From NCBI GenBank assembly GCA_964019165.1, contig OZ025283.1, positions 4,351,001 to 4,415,000 on the forward strand: a DNA stretch of 64,000 nucleotides. The letters run 5' to 3'. Within the stretch, counting starts at the first letter, position 1. The number at the start of each line of letters is the position of its first letter. Positions 35,431-47,219 of the stretch are shown piece by piece. Made by a program: the position numbers and the translations under genes. Source of the stretch: Mastigias papua (Eukaryota > Cnidaria > Scyphozoa > Rhizostomeae > Mastigiidae). Under the pieces are notes generated by a model. The model ran no database searches. It saw only the letters and a list, made by a program, of their open reading frames with translations, and was not told where the DNA came from.

Positions 35431-35479
35431 ACGGCAACGTCGGTTGTCTTTGAGTCCATAATTTCAGTTTTCGTGAATA

Positions 35480-35690
35480 GAAAACGAAGAAGAACACGTA
35501 AAAAGGCGGCTATTGGTGAAGGGCTGGATTAGGGAACGGATAAATCATGGTACATTTCGCAGCCTCCTGGGTGAACTTCATTGGACCGATTTATCCAGTT
35601 ACAGGAATTTCTTTAAATTGTATGCCACATCGCTTGAGAAGCTAATGACTAAAGTTGCCCACGTAACACCAAAAGGGATACAGTCATGAG
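35480..35690 (+). pseudogene. Harbinger H3 transposase N-terminal remnant
   Basis: After a frameshift the plus strand reads RINHGTFRSLLGELHWTDLS and YRNFFKLYATSLEKLMTKVA: the G-x-F-x-x-L-x-x-E-L-x-x-x-D-x-x-x-(F/Y)-x-x-(F/Y)-x-x-x-x-x-x-x-F-x-x-L pattern that opens Harbinger transposases. Basic KRRRTRKKA precedes it. The DDE part is missing. Confidence 0.62.
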
Positions 35691-36493
35691 AGTTTCTGTT
35701 CTTCCTGATGAATACTATGAATTACTTTAAGGTTTCTTGCCACTTTTGAGTAACCACAAAAATTTTTTGTTTTGATGATTACCTGAAAATTTTGTATACT
35801 TCCTTATTCTATGCTCATCAAATGCACAATTTGGTTTAACAGAAAAGTATCTAATGAATTAAATCTGAAAACCTGTGGTATTATAAAAATGCTACGGAAA
35901 TTTCTAGTCCAAATTACTCCATGTTCATACCATGTCTTTTATCAAAAGGAAGCTTTATACTGAACAAGAAAGCAAGCAAATAAGTTTTCATTCTTCTTCC
36001 AAACGGTAAACAACTTAAGAAGGCTTTATAACTAATGCATAGAGAAAAACTAAGAATCTCTTGAAACGTAATAGTTATAAATATATAAATGCAAAAGCAT
36101 TACTTCACTAAGCTTAGAACCATCCTGGTTTAGAAAATGTACAAAAACTCTCATCTGAAGTTTTGCTCGTGTAATATTAGTGCATTTTTATCTCAGGTGA
36201 ATCATACGCAAATCTTCAGTATTTGTATAGAGTACCAAAACCAACAATATCTCAAACCAACCCCTGGAGTTTATGAAGTTATAAACATAGTACTGAAGGA
36301 AGAGTGCCTGAAGGCGGGTGTAACTCCTTTTTTAGGTCTAACTTCCTTCAGTTGAATTAATTGATTCATCAAGACAAATAGCGAATAGTCAATAGAGCTT
36401 ATAAAAAAAGATGACCTTGTACACAATGCTGGACGTAAGTCTGAATCTTGTGCTTGTTTTCTCTGCGTTAATTGTACCATATTTGCTTCAAAT

Positions 36494-36760
36494 ATCAGCA
36501 TTGAAATTTGTCCTTCAAAAGTTCCTTTTCTTGGCCATCTTCTATTGTAGCAATTTGACTAGCTACATAACTAGCAACTTGTTTGTCTAGGCTACATTTA
36601 TTATGCTGAAGTTGGTTCCTAGCTTTCTTTGATACAGTTTCTAGTTCAGACACAGGTGACTTCAGGAGACTCTGCTTATCATCCTCAGGCCTTTGGCGCT
36701 TGACGTTTTTTCTGTTGGTTGGGCATTTTATTGACTGAGCTTGCCTAGGCTCATACTCTA
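36494..36760 (-). pseudogene. Possible Harbinger H3 accessory protein, C-terminal remnant
   Basis: The 99-codon frame ends CSLDKQVASYVASQIATIED then KELLKDKFQC, like the BESS-type C-terminus of Harbinger MADF proteins, after a basic KRQRPEDD segment. Convergent placement relative to the transposase remnant at 35480 supports one decayed element. No DNA-binding domain remains. Confidence 0.4.
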
Positions 36761-37126
36761 CAATGCCTGCCAGCAGTAGTTGGAGCACCCACACAATTTT
36801 ATTGATTTACGACTCCTGCCGCTTCTCCGTGACACCACTTAAAATGTAAGCCCCCCCCCCCCCACCCACGAAGACTATTGATTTGATAGCGAAAACCAGT
36901 AGCTTTATAAACACGCATCACTTTTGGCACTCGAGTTGCTCATATTTGCGTCCTACAACATTGTTTAGCAGAGGAAGGGGATGCTATAGCTCATCTATAG
37001 CGTAAATCATAGCAAGTTTTCCAAGACTTTTTGGCATGCATTGTCTGAATTTCATGTATGAATCTATATGATACAGCCGCACAGCCTTACCTAAACATGG
37101 GATAATCGAAGGCACTTTTAGATTTA

Positions 37127-37296
37127 TGTAAAATCTGAAGTTAAACATAGAGAAACTTGCGAGTGAAGCGATTATACAAGCACGGAACAGAACACACACT
37201 GAACTACGTAAGCAATAAGCATAAAATTAAATCTAGTGTCTTTGATTGGCATGTGTGGAGTTCTTTTCTATTTTCGTTTTCTGACGTATTTCAACA
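37127..37296 (-). repeat. 3' LTR of copia 2
   Basis: 170 bp, TGTAAAATCTGAAG to GTATTTCAACA on plus; homologous to 43810-43979. Confidence 0.88.
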
Positions 37297-37689
37297 CTTC
37301 CACTCGAAAATGCTAAAAGAACTACAAAACTAAATCATGTTCAAGCGTATAGGTTTAGTATATAGTCACATAAATGCATTGGTCAGATTGAATTCAAGAT
37401 TCCCATTTGATCTCTGAACCTTTGAAATTTTGCCTTGCCTAATGGGTTTGTGAACACATCTGCTATCATGTTCTCTGTTGGACAATACTTCAACTGTACT
37501 TCTTTGCTCTCAACCTTTTGTCGAATGTAATGATATCTTATGTTGATGTGCTTAGTACGTCAGTGGAATTTCGGATTGCTGCATAAAGCTATAGATCCTT
37601 GATTATCTTCATGAATAACCGTAGGCTGTTCTTGTTTAAAATTCATATCGCTCAATAACGATCGTAGCTATAGCGCTTCTTGCAATGCA

Positions 37690-40600
37690 AAGCTAGCAGC
37701 AATATATTCGGCCTCAATGAACGAAAGAGCTACTACTGGTTGCTTCTCGCTTGTCCAGCTAATCAACCCACCACATAAAAAATATCCATAGCCTGACTGA
37801 GACTTTCTACCATTGGGATTGCTGCCCCAATCTGCATCGACATACCCCCCTAGTTTTATTCTGTCATCTTTAGCTTCACTAAACCTTATTTTGAAGCTAA
37901 CTGTTCCCTTGACATACCGAAGTATTCTTTTAGCTACTGTCCAATGAGCCTGGCTGGCATTTGACGAAAACCGGTTAACTAACCCTAGTGCTTGTGCAAT
38001 ATCTGGTCGAGTACCTGTGACTGCAAAGGTTAAACTTCCAACTAAAGCTTGATATTCTTGCTTGTTAACAGGATTCCCTTCATTCTATATCAGCACTGTA
38101 TTTTGTTCTTGAGGAGTTGCTACAGGCTTGCAATCTTCCATACCGAACCTCTTTAATACATCAGTTAGATACTTAGTTTGATGTAGAATCATTTGCTTTC
38201 TGTCTCTATTTCTCAGAATTTGAATTCCTAAGCAATAATATGCCTCACAGAGATCCTATGTGTGACAACGTTTCTCTAGAAGCTCTTTTTCTCCTTACGA
38301 TAACTCAAGGTTGTTGCTTGTTAACGGTAAATCGTCAACGTATACCGCAATGTATAAAAAATTTTCTCTCACTCTCTTGATATACATACACGAGTCAACT
38401 GTGCATTGCTTGAATCCAGACTCTTTTAGAAATTGGTGAAAAGTCTTATACCAGCATCTGGACGCTTGCTTTAGACCATAGAGACTTTTGTTAAGCTTAC
38501 AAACAAGATTCGCTTGCCCTTGCTTGACATAACCCTCTGGCTACTTCATATAAATCTCCTCTTGTAAGTCACCATTTAAAAATGCAGTTGAAACATCCAT
38601 CTGATGCAGTTCTAAATCTAGTTGGTTAACAATTACACAAAGTGTTCTTATGGATGTATATTTCACAACAGGCGAAAAATTCTCTTCAAAATTGACCCCT
38701 TCTGTCTGTGTAAATCCTCTTGCAACCAAACGTGGCTTCTGTCTTTCTATTGTACCATCTGCAATGGTCTTGACCTTAAAGACCAATTTGAATCTATGAT
38801 ATTCCTACCTTCAGGTGCTTTTACAAGGTCCCATGTCTTATGCTCCATACTTGAAGAATACTCATTGTCTAGCGCTTTCTTCCATTCAGACTTTGCAGAA
38901 GAACTTAGTGCTTCTTCCATAGTTGTTGGCTCTTCCATTATACTTTCTGCACAACTGTAACGCGTACTTCCCACCAATTACCAGTTATAGTATTATCTCT
39001 TTCTGGTGTGTTCATATGCGTTCTGATCGATGAGGAAGTTTTCTGTCTTCAATCTGAACTTCCTTATCAGCATTTTCAGGAGTGTTATGGTGGACTCTTT
39101 CTCCATTTGCTACCTGCTCTTCTTCCAATGTTACTTCATCAGAAATTGTCAATTCAACTAGACACATCTCAGAAACATAAAGATCTTTTCTTGCTTTGAT
39201 GCGGCCATCAAAACCATGCTCAAAAAACGTAACATCTCTGGATAAATGGATTTTCTGTGCCTCTAAATCCCAAATTCGATATCCTTTCCTGCCAATGCAA
39301 TATCCTACAAATATGCATTTAATACATTTTGCACCCATTTCCTTCTTGTTTCCTTGGGGATATGCATATAGGCTGTGCACCCAAACACTCTTAAATTGGA
39401 TACATTTGGCTTGGTTCCATGGAAAAGTTGATACGGTGTCGTATACTCAACAGCTTTGGTTGGGCTTCTGTTTCTCAGCATAGCTGCTGTTAGCACTGCC
39501 TCTGCCCAAAACCCATCAGGCAGACCCGCACCCTGAAGCATAGATCTTCCACTTTCTTGTAAAGTTCGATTCATACGTTCCGCAACTCCATTTTGCTCTA
39601 GTGTTCACGGAATTGTGAATTGATGTTGAATGCCTTTACTTGTGAGATATTAAATGAATGCATTTGATGTGTATTCGCCGCCATTATCAGATCTTTTAAT
39701 GGAGGGTCTCTTGAAAACCAACTTCTGTCGAAGGGCAACCCTCCTTAAAAGAATGAAATGAAATGAATGAAATGAAATCTCAAATACTTTATCTTTCTTC
39801 CTGTCACAGTCTGTGCCATTGCTTCGAATTACTTAAATTTACTCAAGAATTCATCTTTTCTTTTCATAAATAAATCACAGTGAATCTTGATTTATCTTCT
39901 ATGAATGTAATTTAATAACTGTTACCTCCAAAACTCTTTGCTGGCATCAGACCACAAACATCAGTGTGGATGAGATCTAATACTCCCGCTGCTCTATTTG
40001 CTTGTTCCTTCGGAAAAGGTTGTCTTATCGGTTTCCCTTTCAAGAAACCTTCGCATGCCTCTTCAATTTCATTCTTACTTATTTTCAATGCAATTCCATC
40101 AACAAGGTTTTGACTTTGCAAATCTCTCAAGTTTTTCTTATTGAGGTGCCCATATTTCTGGTGCCAAAACTCCTCTGAAACTTCTTTCAGATTAGCACCG
40201 TTAGCGGAATGCAAACGTTTACTTAAAACAGCTGTATCTAATACATACAACTTTCCATTTAGTTTCCCTGAAACTGATACTGCTCCTTCATTATTTAGAA
40301 TGACAAATTTCTCTTTTCCAAATGACATTGAATAGCCTTTTCTAGTTATTTCGCTGACTGATAACAGGTTCTTGGTTAACGCTGACACATAAAGAATGCC
40401 TTTCAATTCCGCCGATTTGCAAATTCCCCCTGCATTCAACGGCTTGACTAAAATATTGCCTTTTCATATGCCTTTACTTCTCTGTCATCGCCTAATCGGA
40501 CTATTTCTGGCTTGAGAAATTCTCTCTAATTCTCAATAAACTCCCTTTTGTCTATTATGTGTTGAGACGCCCCTGAATCACCCATTATTAGATCACTCAA
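37690..40600 (-). pseudogene. copia 2 pol (protease, integrase, RT, RNase H)
   Basis: Resumes beyond element C with DSGASQHIIDKREF (protease). Then FWHQKYGHLNKKNL and LIHTDVCGLM (integrase zinc region and first Asp, 40439-39912 frame), RSDNGGEYTSNAFI (second Asp) and LEQNGVAERMN (Glu). RT shows NFSPVVKYTS, HQMDVSTAFLNGDLQEEIYM and YVDDLPL near 38340. RNase H shows GGYVDADWGSNPNGRKSQS and ALSFIEAEYIAAS. All catalytic blocks remain visible, but stops and frameshifts separate them. Confidence 0.87.
39696..39779 (+). mobile_element. Non-LTR 3' end inserted in copia 2 integrase
   Basis: TTAATGGAGGGTCTCTTGAA through CAACCCTCCTTAAAAGAATG plus GAAAT repeats, the same 3' module as 11818-11920. It lies between the first and second integrase catalytic Asp blocks, and some 25 codons of copia sequence seem lost there. 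Confidence 0.72.
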
Positions 40601-42878
40601 CCCCAGTAAAGCTCATGGTTGTGATGAAATCTCTGTAAGAATGATTATGCAAAGTGATTCTGCATTAATTTACCCACTAAAATTGATATTTACAAATTCT
40701 ATAAGAACTGGTGTATTTCCTGATATCTGGAAACTTGCAAATGTTGTTCCAGACCACAAGAAAGACCAAACAAATCTGTTAACATGTTATCGTCCTATCT
40801 CTTCATTGCCCATTTTTGGGAAAATTTTTGAGAAACTTGTGTACAACTCATTATATACTCATATTGTCTCTTGCAATCTCTTAAATCCAAATCAATCTGG
40901 TTTCCGTTCTGGTGATTCCACTATCAACCAATTACTGTCCATAACCAATTATATATTCCAGGCCTTTGACTGCAATCCACCTCATGATGTTCGATCAGTA
41001 TTTCTTGACCTTTCTAAAGCTTTCGATCGAGTTTGGCATGGTGGCCTTATTTATAAACTACAACTATATGCGTTTCTGGTCCACTCCTTATCCTTATTCA
41101 AAAGTTTCTCACAAATCGCAAGCAGAGAACTGTTTTGAATGGCAAGTGTTCCAATTGGAAAGAAATAACAGCAGGGGTGCCTCAAGGATCCATTCTTGGA
41201 CCATTGTTTTTTCTAATTTATATAAATGATTTGACTGACGACTTAAGATGCAATGTTAAACTTTTTGCTGACGATACTTCTATATTTAGAGTAGTTGATA
41301 ATTCTAATGTAGCAGCTTCAGATCTTAATCTTGATTTGGAGCAATTGAGTCATGGGCTAAAACCTGGAGAATGTCATTTAATCCAGATCCATCCAGGCGA
41401 GCTGTTGAACTAAGGTTTTCAACAAGAAAAGCGCAAGTCCAACACCCTGATATCTTCTTTAATGGCGTGCCAGTAGATAAAGTGACTACACATAAGCATC
41501 TAGGTTTAACACTCGATTCAAAGCTTTCATTTGAAGCTCATATAAAAGCAACCATCTCCAAAGCAAGGAAAGGTACTGGTTTATTGAGAATGCTGTCAAA
41601 ATACGTACCAAGAAATGCTCTATGTTAAGTATATAAGTCATATGCGAGATCTCAACTTGATTATGGTGACGTTATTTATCATAACCCCAGCAAAGCAAAT
41701 GACCTCTTGTGCAGAGGTTACTTGCCATGCTGGATGGAAAAACTTGAGTCAGTTCAATACACTGCTACTTTAGCTATCACTGGTGCTTGGCGGGGAACCT
41801 CTCGTGAAAAACTTTATAATGACCTTGGATGGGAATCCCTTGATAGCCGAAGATGGTGTAGGCGCTTAACTTTATTTTGCAAAATAACTAATAACCTTAC
41901 ACCTGATTACACAAGATACCCAATCCCACCTCTTCATCAGTCTGAATATTCACTTCGTAATCGGGATGCCATTGGACAACTAAGACCTAGAACGGAGAGG
42001 TTTAAATCCAGTTCTATCCATTCTGTTTAACTGAATGGAACAAATTGGACCATTTAATTAAGGCCTCATCCACCATTTCAAATTTCAAAGCAAAACTGCT
42101 AGTCCTTATTCGCCCCACTGCAAGATCTGTCTATGGTATCCATGATCCAGTTGGCTTGTCTTACCTAACCCAATTAAGAATTAGCTTAAGTAGACTAAAT
42201 CTTCATAAGTTTAAACACAATTTCAGAGATGCAATAGATGCCATGTGTCCATCAAATGATGGCATTGAGAGTGAGGAACACGTTTTGCTGCTCTGCCCCT
42301 CTTTTGATACCCAGAGAAGAAGCCTTCTCGATAGAACTCTTCCTTTAATAAGACCTCCAGGTATTGCTAATCCCTCAAATGAGCTTCTAACGCAGATTTT
42401 GTTGTATGGATGTAAGGATTTACCTGCTGATTCTAATAGGGAGATATTACAGGGAACCATTTCTTTCATACGAGAAACAGGTCGCTTTAATTAAAATAAT
42501 AACGAAGCGAAGAAGGATTTCCCCCAAAATCGTTGGTCCATTTAGTACTATTGTATCTTAGCATTATTGTAAACCTGTATCCTCTGTTTTGTGCATTTAG
42601 TATGTTAAAAATCATTTTTTTTGTCAGGCTTGCATTCACACTAAGAGAGAATAATGTAGCAAGGTAACTAAATGGTAAAACGTTTTGAAGTGGCAGCTCT
42701 GGTATGAAGCCACTACGTTTATCAAATTGTATAGTGATTTCGCAAATTCGCTCTTAGTGTGAATTGCGCCTTCTATGTAATTGCCACTGGGTATGACATT
42801 GATATTGCACCCTGTGGTATCGTTTTGTTCTTGTATTAGTAGTGTTGTATTGTATCAAGAAAGTGCATAGAAAAAAAA
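40581..42878 (+). mobile_element. Non-LTR retrotransposon C, 5'-truncated, inside copia 2
   Basis: Plus strand, ends in A9. The flanks are GAATCA on the left and ATCAACGC on the right; joining them as GAATCAACGC restores copia protease codons for V-D-S-G-A-S, so a short ATCA duplication marks the target. Sequence after the coding stop at 42492-42494 to 42870 is 3' UTR. Confidence 0.85.
40605..42494 (+). pseudogene. Non-LTR element C reverse transcriptase, frameshifted
   Basis: Four overlapping frames make one RT: LNPSKAHGCDEISVRM, CYRPISSLPIFGKIFEKLVY, VFLDLSKAFDRVWH, then [20 protein letters not shown] and catalytic VKLFADDTSIF, then THKHLGLTLDSKLSFEAHI, and the C-terminal part (42045-42494) with SEEHVLLLCPSFDTQR, a His/Cys motif often found at the end of such ORF2 proteins. 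At least three frameshifts and one stop are present. Confidence 0.85.
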
Positions 42879-43743
42879 ATCAACGCACCATGATGTACCT
42901 TCAATCTTTTCATTATTTGATGTAGTCAAAAACAGATAATGCACACTGTCATCACTAGGCTCGTTACTGACTTTGATATTGGCATGCTCCGTTTTCCTTC
43001 CGACTGATCTGGTTTTCTTTGGACTTTTGACATTGTTTTGCCCAATGCTCCTCCAAACCACAGTTAAAGTATTTTCCCTTTTTTCTCTTTGGTTTTGTCC
43101 CTTGGTGATGCGATTGAAAGTGAGTTGTTGATTCTATTGCTAATATTTACATCAGTGTTTTCATTTCGCTTTCTTTCTCCATGTAGAAGTCTTGCTGTCG
43201 CAAACTCCACAGTAAGAGTTTCAGCTCGGGATTCCAAAGCAACTATGAGATTACCGTAGGAATCTGGTAAACCTCATAGCAATGTCATTACTTGATCGTC
43301 TACTGTCACCGATGCTCCCACTGAATCACGTTGTTCTGCCTGTGCGTTCAATTTGTTGATATGCTGCATCATGCTATCAGACTCATTCATTGTCATAGTA
43401 AAATACCTCTTTCCAAAAATAATTTGTTTGCTAATGACTTTCCTTGATAGTGATTCTCCAACCTGTTCCATGCTTCTTGGGCGTTTTGCGATGATCTTAC
43501 CAATGACAACTGATTGTCCCCCAGAGACAAACAAATGGTAGCTAACGCTTTCCTTGCTCGTTTCGTGTACCGCTCCTTTTGCGCTTCGGTACTAGAAGTA
43601 CCAACAGGCTCCCTCTCATCTCTAGAAACGATCCCCCAAAGATCTTTCTCCTCTGAGACCATCTGTATCTTGAATTTCCATAAATGAAAATCCTCCCCAT
43701 TCAACTTGTCAATTCTAAGCTATCCACTGTCTTCGGAAGCCAT
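42879..43743 (-). pseudogene. copia 2 gag and start of protease
   Basis: Starts MASEDSG-stop-LRIDKLNGEDFHLW. Then VSEEKDLWGIV, RARKALATICLSLGDNQ and AQEAWNRLENHYQGKS give the copia gag core. A knuckle-like YFNCGLEEHWAKQC follows in another frame; the first Cys is Tyr, so zinc binding would be impaired. The frame reaches GTSWCVD, the residues ahead of the protease active site, and is then cut by element C. Confidence 0.82.
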
Positions 43744-43809
43744 CCTATGAAATACCTCGAACTGCTTGAACCTCTATTTGCTCTCTGGGCTCATAACCTT
43801 TTAGATTTG

Positions 43810-43979
43810 TGTAATATACGAAGTTAAACACAGAGAAACTTGCGAGCGAAGCGATTATACAAGCATGAAACAGAACACACACTGAACTATGTAAACAATA
43901 AGCATAAAAGTAAATCTAATGTCTTTGATTGGCACGTGTGCTGTTCTTTTCTATTTTCGATTTCTGACGTATTTCAACA
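43810..43979 (-). repeat. 5' LTR of copia 2
   Basis: 170 bp partner LTR. At 43785-43798 plus, CTGGGCTCATAACC equals the anticodon arm of initiator tRNA-Met (one base from CTGGGCCCATAACC), so the primer site is the internal tRNA-Met type. Confidence 0.88.
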
Positions 43980-44244
43980 GGCGCTGATTTCATTTCCGTT
44001 GACGAAATCTCTATTAAGTAACACCTTGCCGAGATTCTGACAGGGGACGTGACAAATTCCCTAAATTCAATGATGATTATGATGTCCTGCTTCTTTGCAC
44101 ATGGTTTGTAAATGAAGGAAGTAAATTCGCAATTGAAGCAGATGGCTAACCTTTTTACAGCATATAGCATGTTACTAAGGACGAGGGATGCCAACCAAAC
44201 CAGGGTTCCAATTCGACCGTGGCTACTGACACCCTGGTTTGTTT

Positions 44245-45490
44245 GGCATCCCTCGCCCTTACTAACAACTATTTTGAATTTAACGGTAAGATACATAGGC
44301 ACAAGCAAGGGACAACAATTCGCACGAAGTTTGCTCCTGCCTATGATAATCCCTTTAGGTTGAAAGAGAGGTTGTTGGAGGCTTCGGTGAACAAACCACT
44401 GGTCTGGATGAGATTTATCGATCATGTTTTCTTTATTTGGACCCATGGGGAGGAAAACCTGAAGCTTTTCATCAACTATCTCAACAGTAGCCATGACGCC
44501 ATTAAATTTACTAGCGAGTATTCCCGGAAGACTATTAGTTTTTAGATGTCCAGGTCACTATGGGTGAGGTGGGAGTCCTGACAATTTTTTTTTTTGAAAG
44601 CCAACTGATACACAGCAGTCCTTACATAGGAAATCTTGTCATCCATGGCATACTAAAAAGGCGATCCCTTATAGTCAAGCCCTTAGGTACCGTAGGATAT
44701 GTTTGGAGGATCGTCAGTTTCAGAGTAGGTTAGGTGAGTGGGCTGGATAGTTGAATGATAGGGACTATGAAGAGTCACTGGTTAATGAACAGATAGATAG
44801 GGTACGTAGATTAGATAAGGGGACTCTTCTAGCTACGACAGGCAGGGAACCCAACCTGGGGAGGGATGATAGAATTCCATTAGTTATTACATACCATCCA
44901 ACGCTCAACAGTGTGGGGAAGACATTAAGGGATTTCCACCCTATGCTTTCCAATTCGGAAGAGCAAAGGGTGGTTTTTCCTGAACCTCCAGTCACTACAT
45001 TTAGACGATGTAAGAGCCTTACAGATATGTTAGTTAGGGCTAGACTTACTAACAACAATAACTGTGATACAATGGGTTGTGCTTGTTGTGAAAAGTCCAG
45101 ATCTCAAGTGTATCAATCTATGTCTGATAGTGATAGTTTCCATTCCCTCGTAACTAAGAAGGAATATAAGATTACCTTTACGTTTAATTGTGATTCGTCA
45201 AATGTTGTGTATTTGTTTGACTGTGTTGTGTGTGGTTTCAGTATGTGTGTAGTACTAGCATGCCTTTTTAGGCTTAGGCTTAATAATTATAAGGCGTGTT
45301 ATCGTAGGTTTAGGTCAGGGTCTTCAGTTCCCCAGATGGGCTTCTTCGGAGACATCATGGGTTTCTGGAAGATATTCGTGTTGCTATAATTCATAAGCTT
45401 GTTGGGGGGGATAGGATACGTGAGAGTTCCTGGCAACATAAGCTAGACACTTTCACACCCCAAGGCCTTAATGTTAAGGAAGTGGACGCA
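44245..45490 (+). pseudogene. PLE2 reverse transcriptase and GIY-YIG endonuclease
   Basis: RT palm: NNYFEFNGKIHRHKQGTTI, then VWMRFIDHVFFIWTHGEENL. The catalytic F-I-D-D has become F-I-D-H, removing one metal-binding Asp. Frames then shift: YSRKTISF, a stop, SCHPWH, and the open part 44751-45389 (FRRCKSLTDMLVRARL, CDTMGCACCEKSRSQV, NCDSSNVVYLFDCVVCG). The Y-V-G half of GIY-YIG is garbled. Inactive. Confidence 0.82.
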
Positions 45491-45920
45491 TAGTGTTAAT
45501 ATTTTATTTGAGATTATTGGTTTGTTTTTATTTACATACTCTCCGTTTTCCTCTCTTTACTATGTACTTTATTTTTCTTCCAGTTATTTAGGTGCCCTAC
45601 ATTTTATTTATCCAATCTTTGTTCGTGTTATGTTTGTTTGCTCTCTATATGATCTATTTTAGTTTCTGTTTGGCTTTCTTTCTATTGCATCCATCACTTG
45701 TATTGTTCTGCACGGTATTCCCGTAACTCCGGTGGGAGGGACAGCATCATCCTCTTCAACACCCCTATCTTCTGTGCTAACTCTCATTTCCCCTCTTTTC
45801 AATTTTACGTGTCATTCATTGTAGTCCTGTTGTATTGTGTAGAGTACTGTTTTGTTTTAACATAATTATATAATGCTCCTTTGTGTTATGATAATAAATG
45901 CTCAAAATGTGGCTGGTATG

Positions 45921-45965
45921 ATATTACTGATGAAGGGTTGTGCCGAAACGTTTGAAATGATGTAA
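45921..45965 (+). ncRNA. Hammerhead-like motif at PLE2 end
   Basis: ATTA, CTGATGA, AGGGTTGTGCC, GAAA, CGTTTGAAATG, then ATG and TAAT. The CTGATGA...GAAA core and the ATTA/TAAT stem I fit a hammerhead. However, stem II needs an extra A to be bulged and the A15.1-U16.1 pair is not adjacent. It may be a decayed or variant ribozyme. Confidence 0.4.
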
Positions 45966-47172
45966 TTTTATTTCTTAAATTCCCTCTCTCTCAATATTCA
46001 AAGGCTGGTAAATTTGCAAGACTCTTATCCAATTGTGATATCACACTCAGAAATACTAGGGAAATTGAAATGATGAATTGCTTATAGAAGTAGAGCCATG
46101 GATATACTACAAGAGATGGTGTTTGGTGCATTAATTGCTTCATTTACAAAACTATAAAGTTTTAAACTTCTAAATGTTGTAATTGTTCCACGTTATTAGG
46201 GAAGTATGGTAAAATTGCTTTCCTTCACAAATTTTAAGTTTTGTGCTGTTGAAACACATATCCCTGCTACATAAATACGATTATCCACACTTCCCCGCCC
46301 TCTCGTTAGAGAGGAATTCGAGTTTGAAGTTTTTTCGCAAGATCTTAGTTACTTCATACAGTTGATGTCCACCATCGGTTTTGATTCGGATCGATTTTCG
46401 GCCAAAAAGCAAAAATGTGAATAACACCAACAGAATATTTTATATTCATGCGATCTTTTTGTGTTAGTGTGTAATGCCACTGTCTATGTTTCTGCAAAGT
46501 TTCAGACTGTCATTTTTTTTAGGTTGGGTGCCGAGGCTCATTTTGTATTGCCCCGACTATTTCGGCGCTGTTGCTTATGTGCCACATTTGCGATATTTGG
46601 AGACATTTTTGCAATATCTAACTACGCTTGAAATTTCAGGTTTAAATTCTGCAATTTCGAGGAACTTTCTTCTGCGTGTGTGGTACACAAACAGATTTAA
46701 TAGTCTAAAGTTTCAAACGCATAGCCTAAACCTTTTTATCAGAAATTCTGTTAAACAGTTGACAACCACTCTCTTGCTGAACATATGCAACAATTTAGAT
46801 ACAATTTCTGCAATATATAAGATTTTTATCATTTCATTTGTTACCGAACATATTTGGAGTTGAACCTCATAGAAAGGCTTCGCTTGCATTTTTTATAGCA
46901 TATCGCTTAAACGTGGCAGTTTGATTTTTATTTTCAGCTTTATTGGAGTTTTTCAAAAGTATAGGGAGGAAATGCAATATAAAAGAGATTCCTCTTGCTG
47001 CAATATTCAATGTTTCCACTATTTTGATTAGCAACGGGCTTTTTTGTTTACAATTATGATCATCAGTTAGAAATGTATCATATGAGTTGCAGAATCCCAA
47101 TCTAGCAATTTTATCACTATTTTTGTCTAAATGAAAGCATTTATTTCACCAACCTGGCACATTTGCAACAAT
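45966..47172. other. No gene recognised
   Basis: AT-rich. Open frames at 46474-46863 (+) and 46867-47100 (-) show hydrophobic or mixed composition with no motif and are not supported as genes. Confidence 0.5.
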
Positions 47173-47219
47173 TTTAGGTTTAGGTTTAGAGTTAGGGTTA
47201 GGGTTAGGGTTAGGGTTAG
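47173..47219 (+). repeat. Interstitial telomere-like (TTAGGG)n tract
   Basis: TTAGGT units followed by about five TTAGGG units and decayed edges, next to a G-rich GAGGGCTTGGGCTC stretch. TTAGGG is the usual animal telomere repeat. Confidence 0.85.

Larger units (their letters stand above)
37127..43979 (-). mobile_element. Ty1/copia LTR retrotransposon 2
   Basis: LTRs 37127-37296 and 43810-43979 (170 bp each, about 15 differences by hand count, roughly 9%) flank gag and pol on minus. Outside the left LTR CTTTTAGATTT is shared with the inside of the right LTR, so the true LTR edge may lie 12 bases further out. No clean target duplication could be read. The element is broken by non-LTR element C in the protease and a small non-LTR tail in the integrase. 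It is a different lineage from copia 1. Confidence 0.9.
44171..45965 (+). mobile_element. Penelope-like element PLE2, decayed
   Basis: Begins with a hairpin (44171-44262; GACGAGGGATGCCAACCAAA mirrored), continues with a 5'-truncated RT and GIY-YIG region, and ends in a long 3' UTR with a hammerhead-like motif near 45927. Protein similarity to PLE1 (SCHPWHTKKAI, LRYRRIC) places both in one family, different from PLE3. Confidence 0.75.

Noticed and set aside
43916..44494. 192-codon open frame on -
   Set aside because: Crosses the copia 2 LTR and the PLE2 start antisense; no domain, and its composition follows the elements.
46474..46863. 129-codon frame on +
   Set aside because: Hydrophobic and AT-driven composition, no motif, no supporting context.
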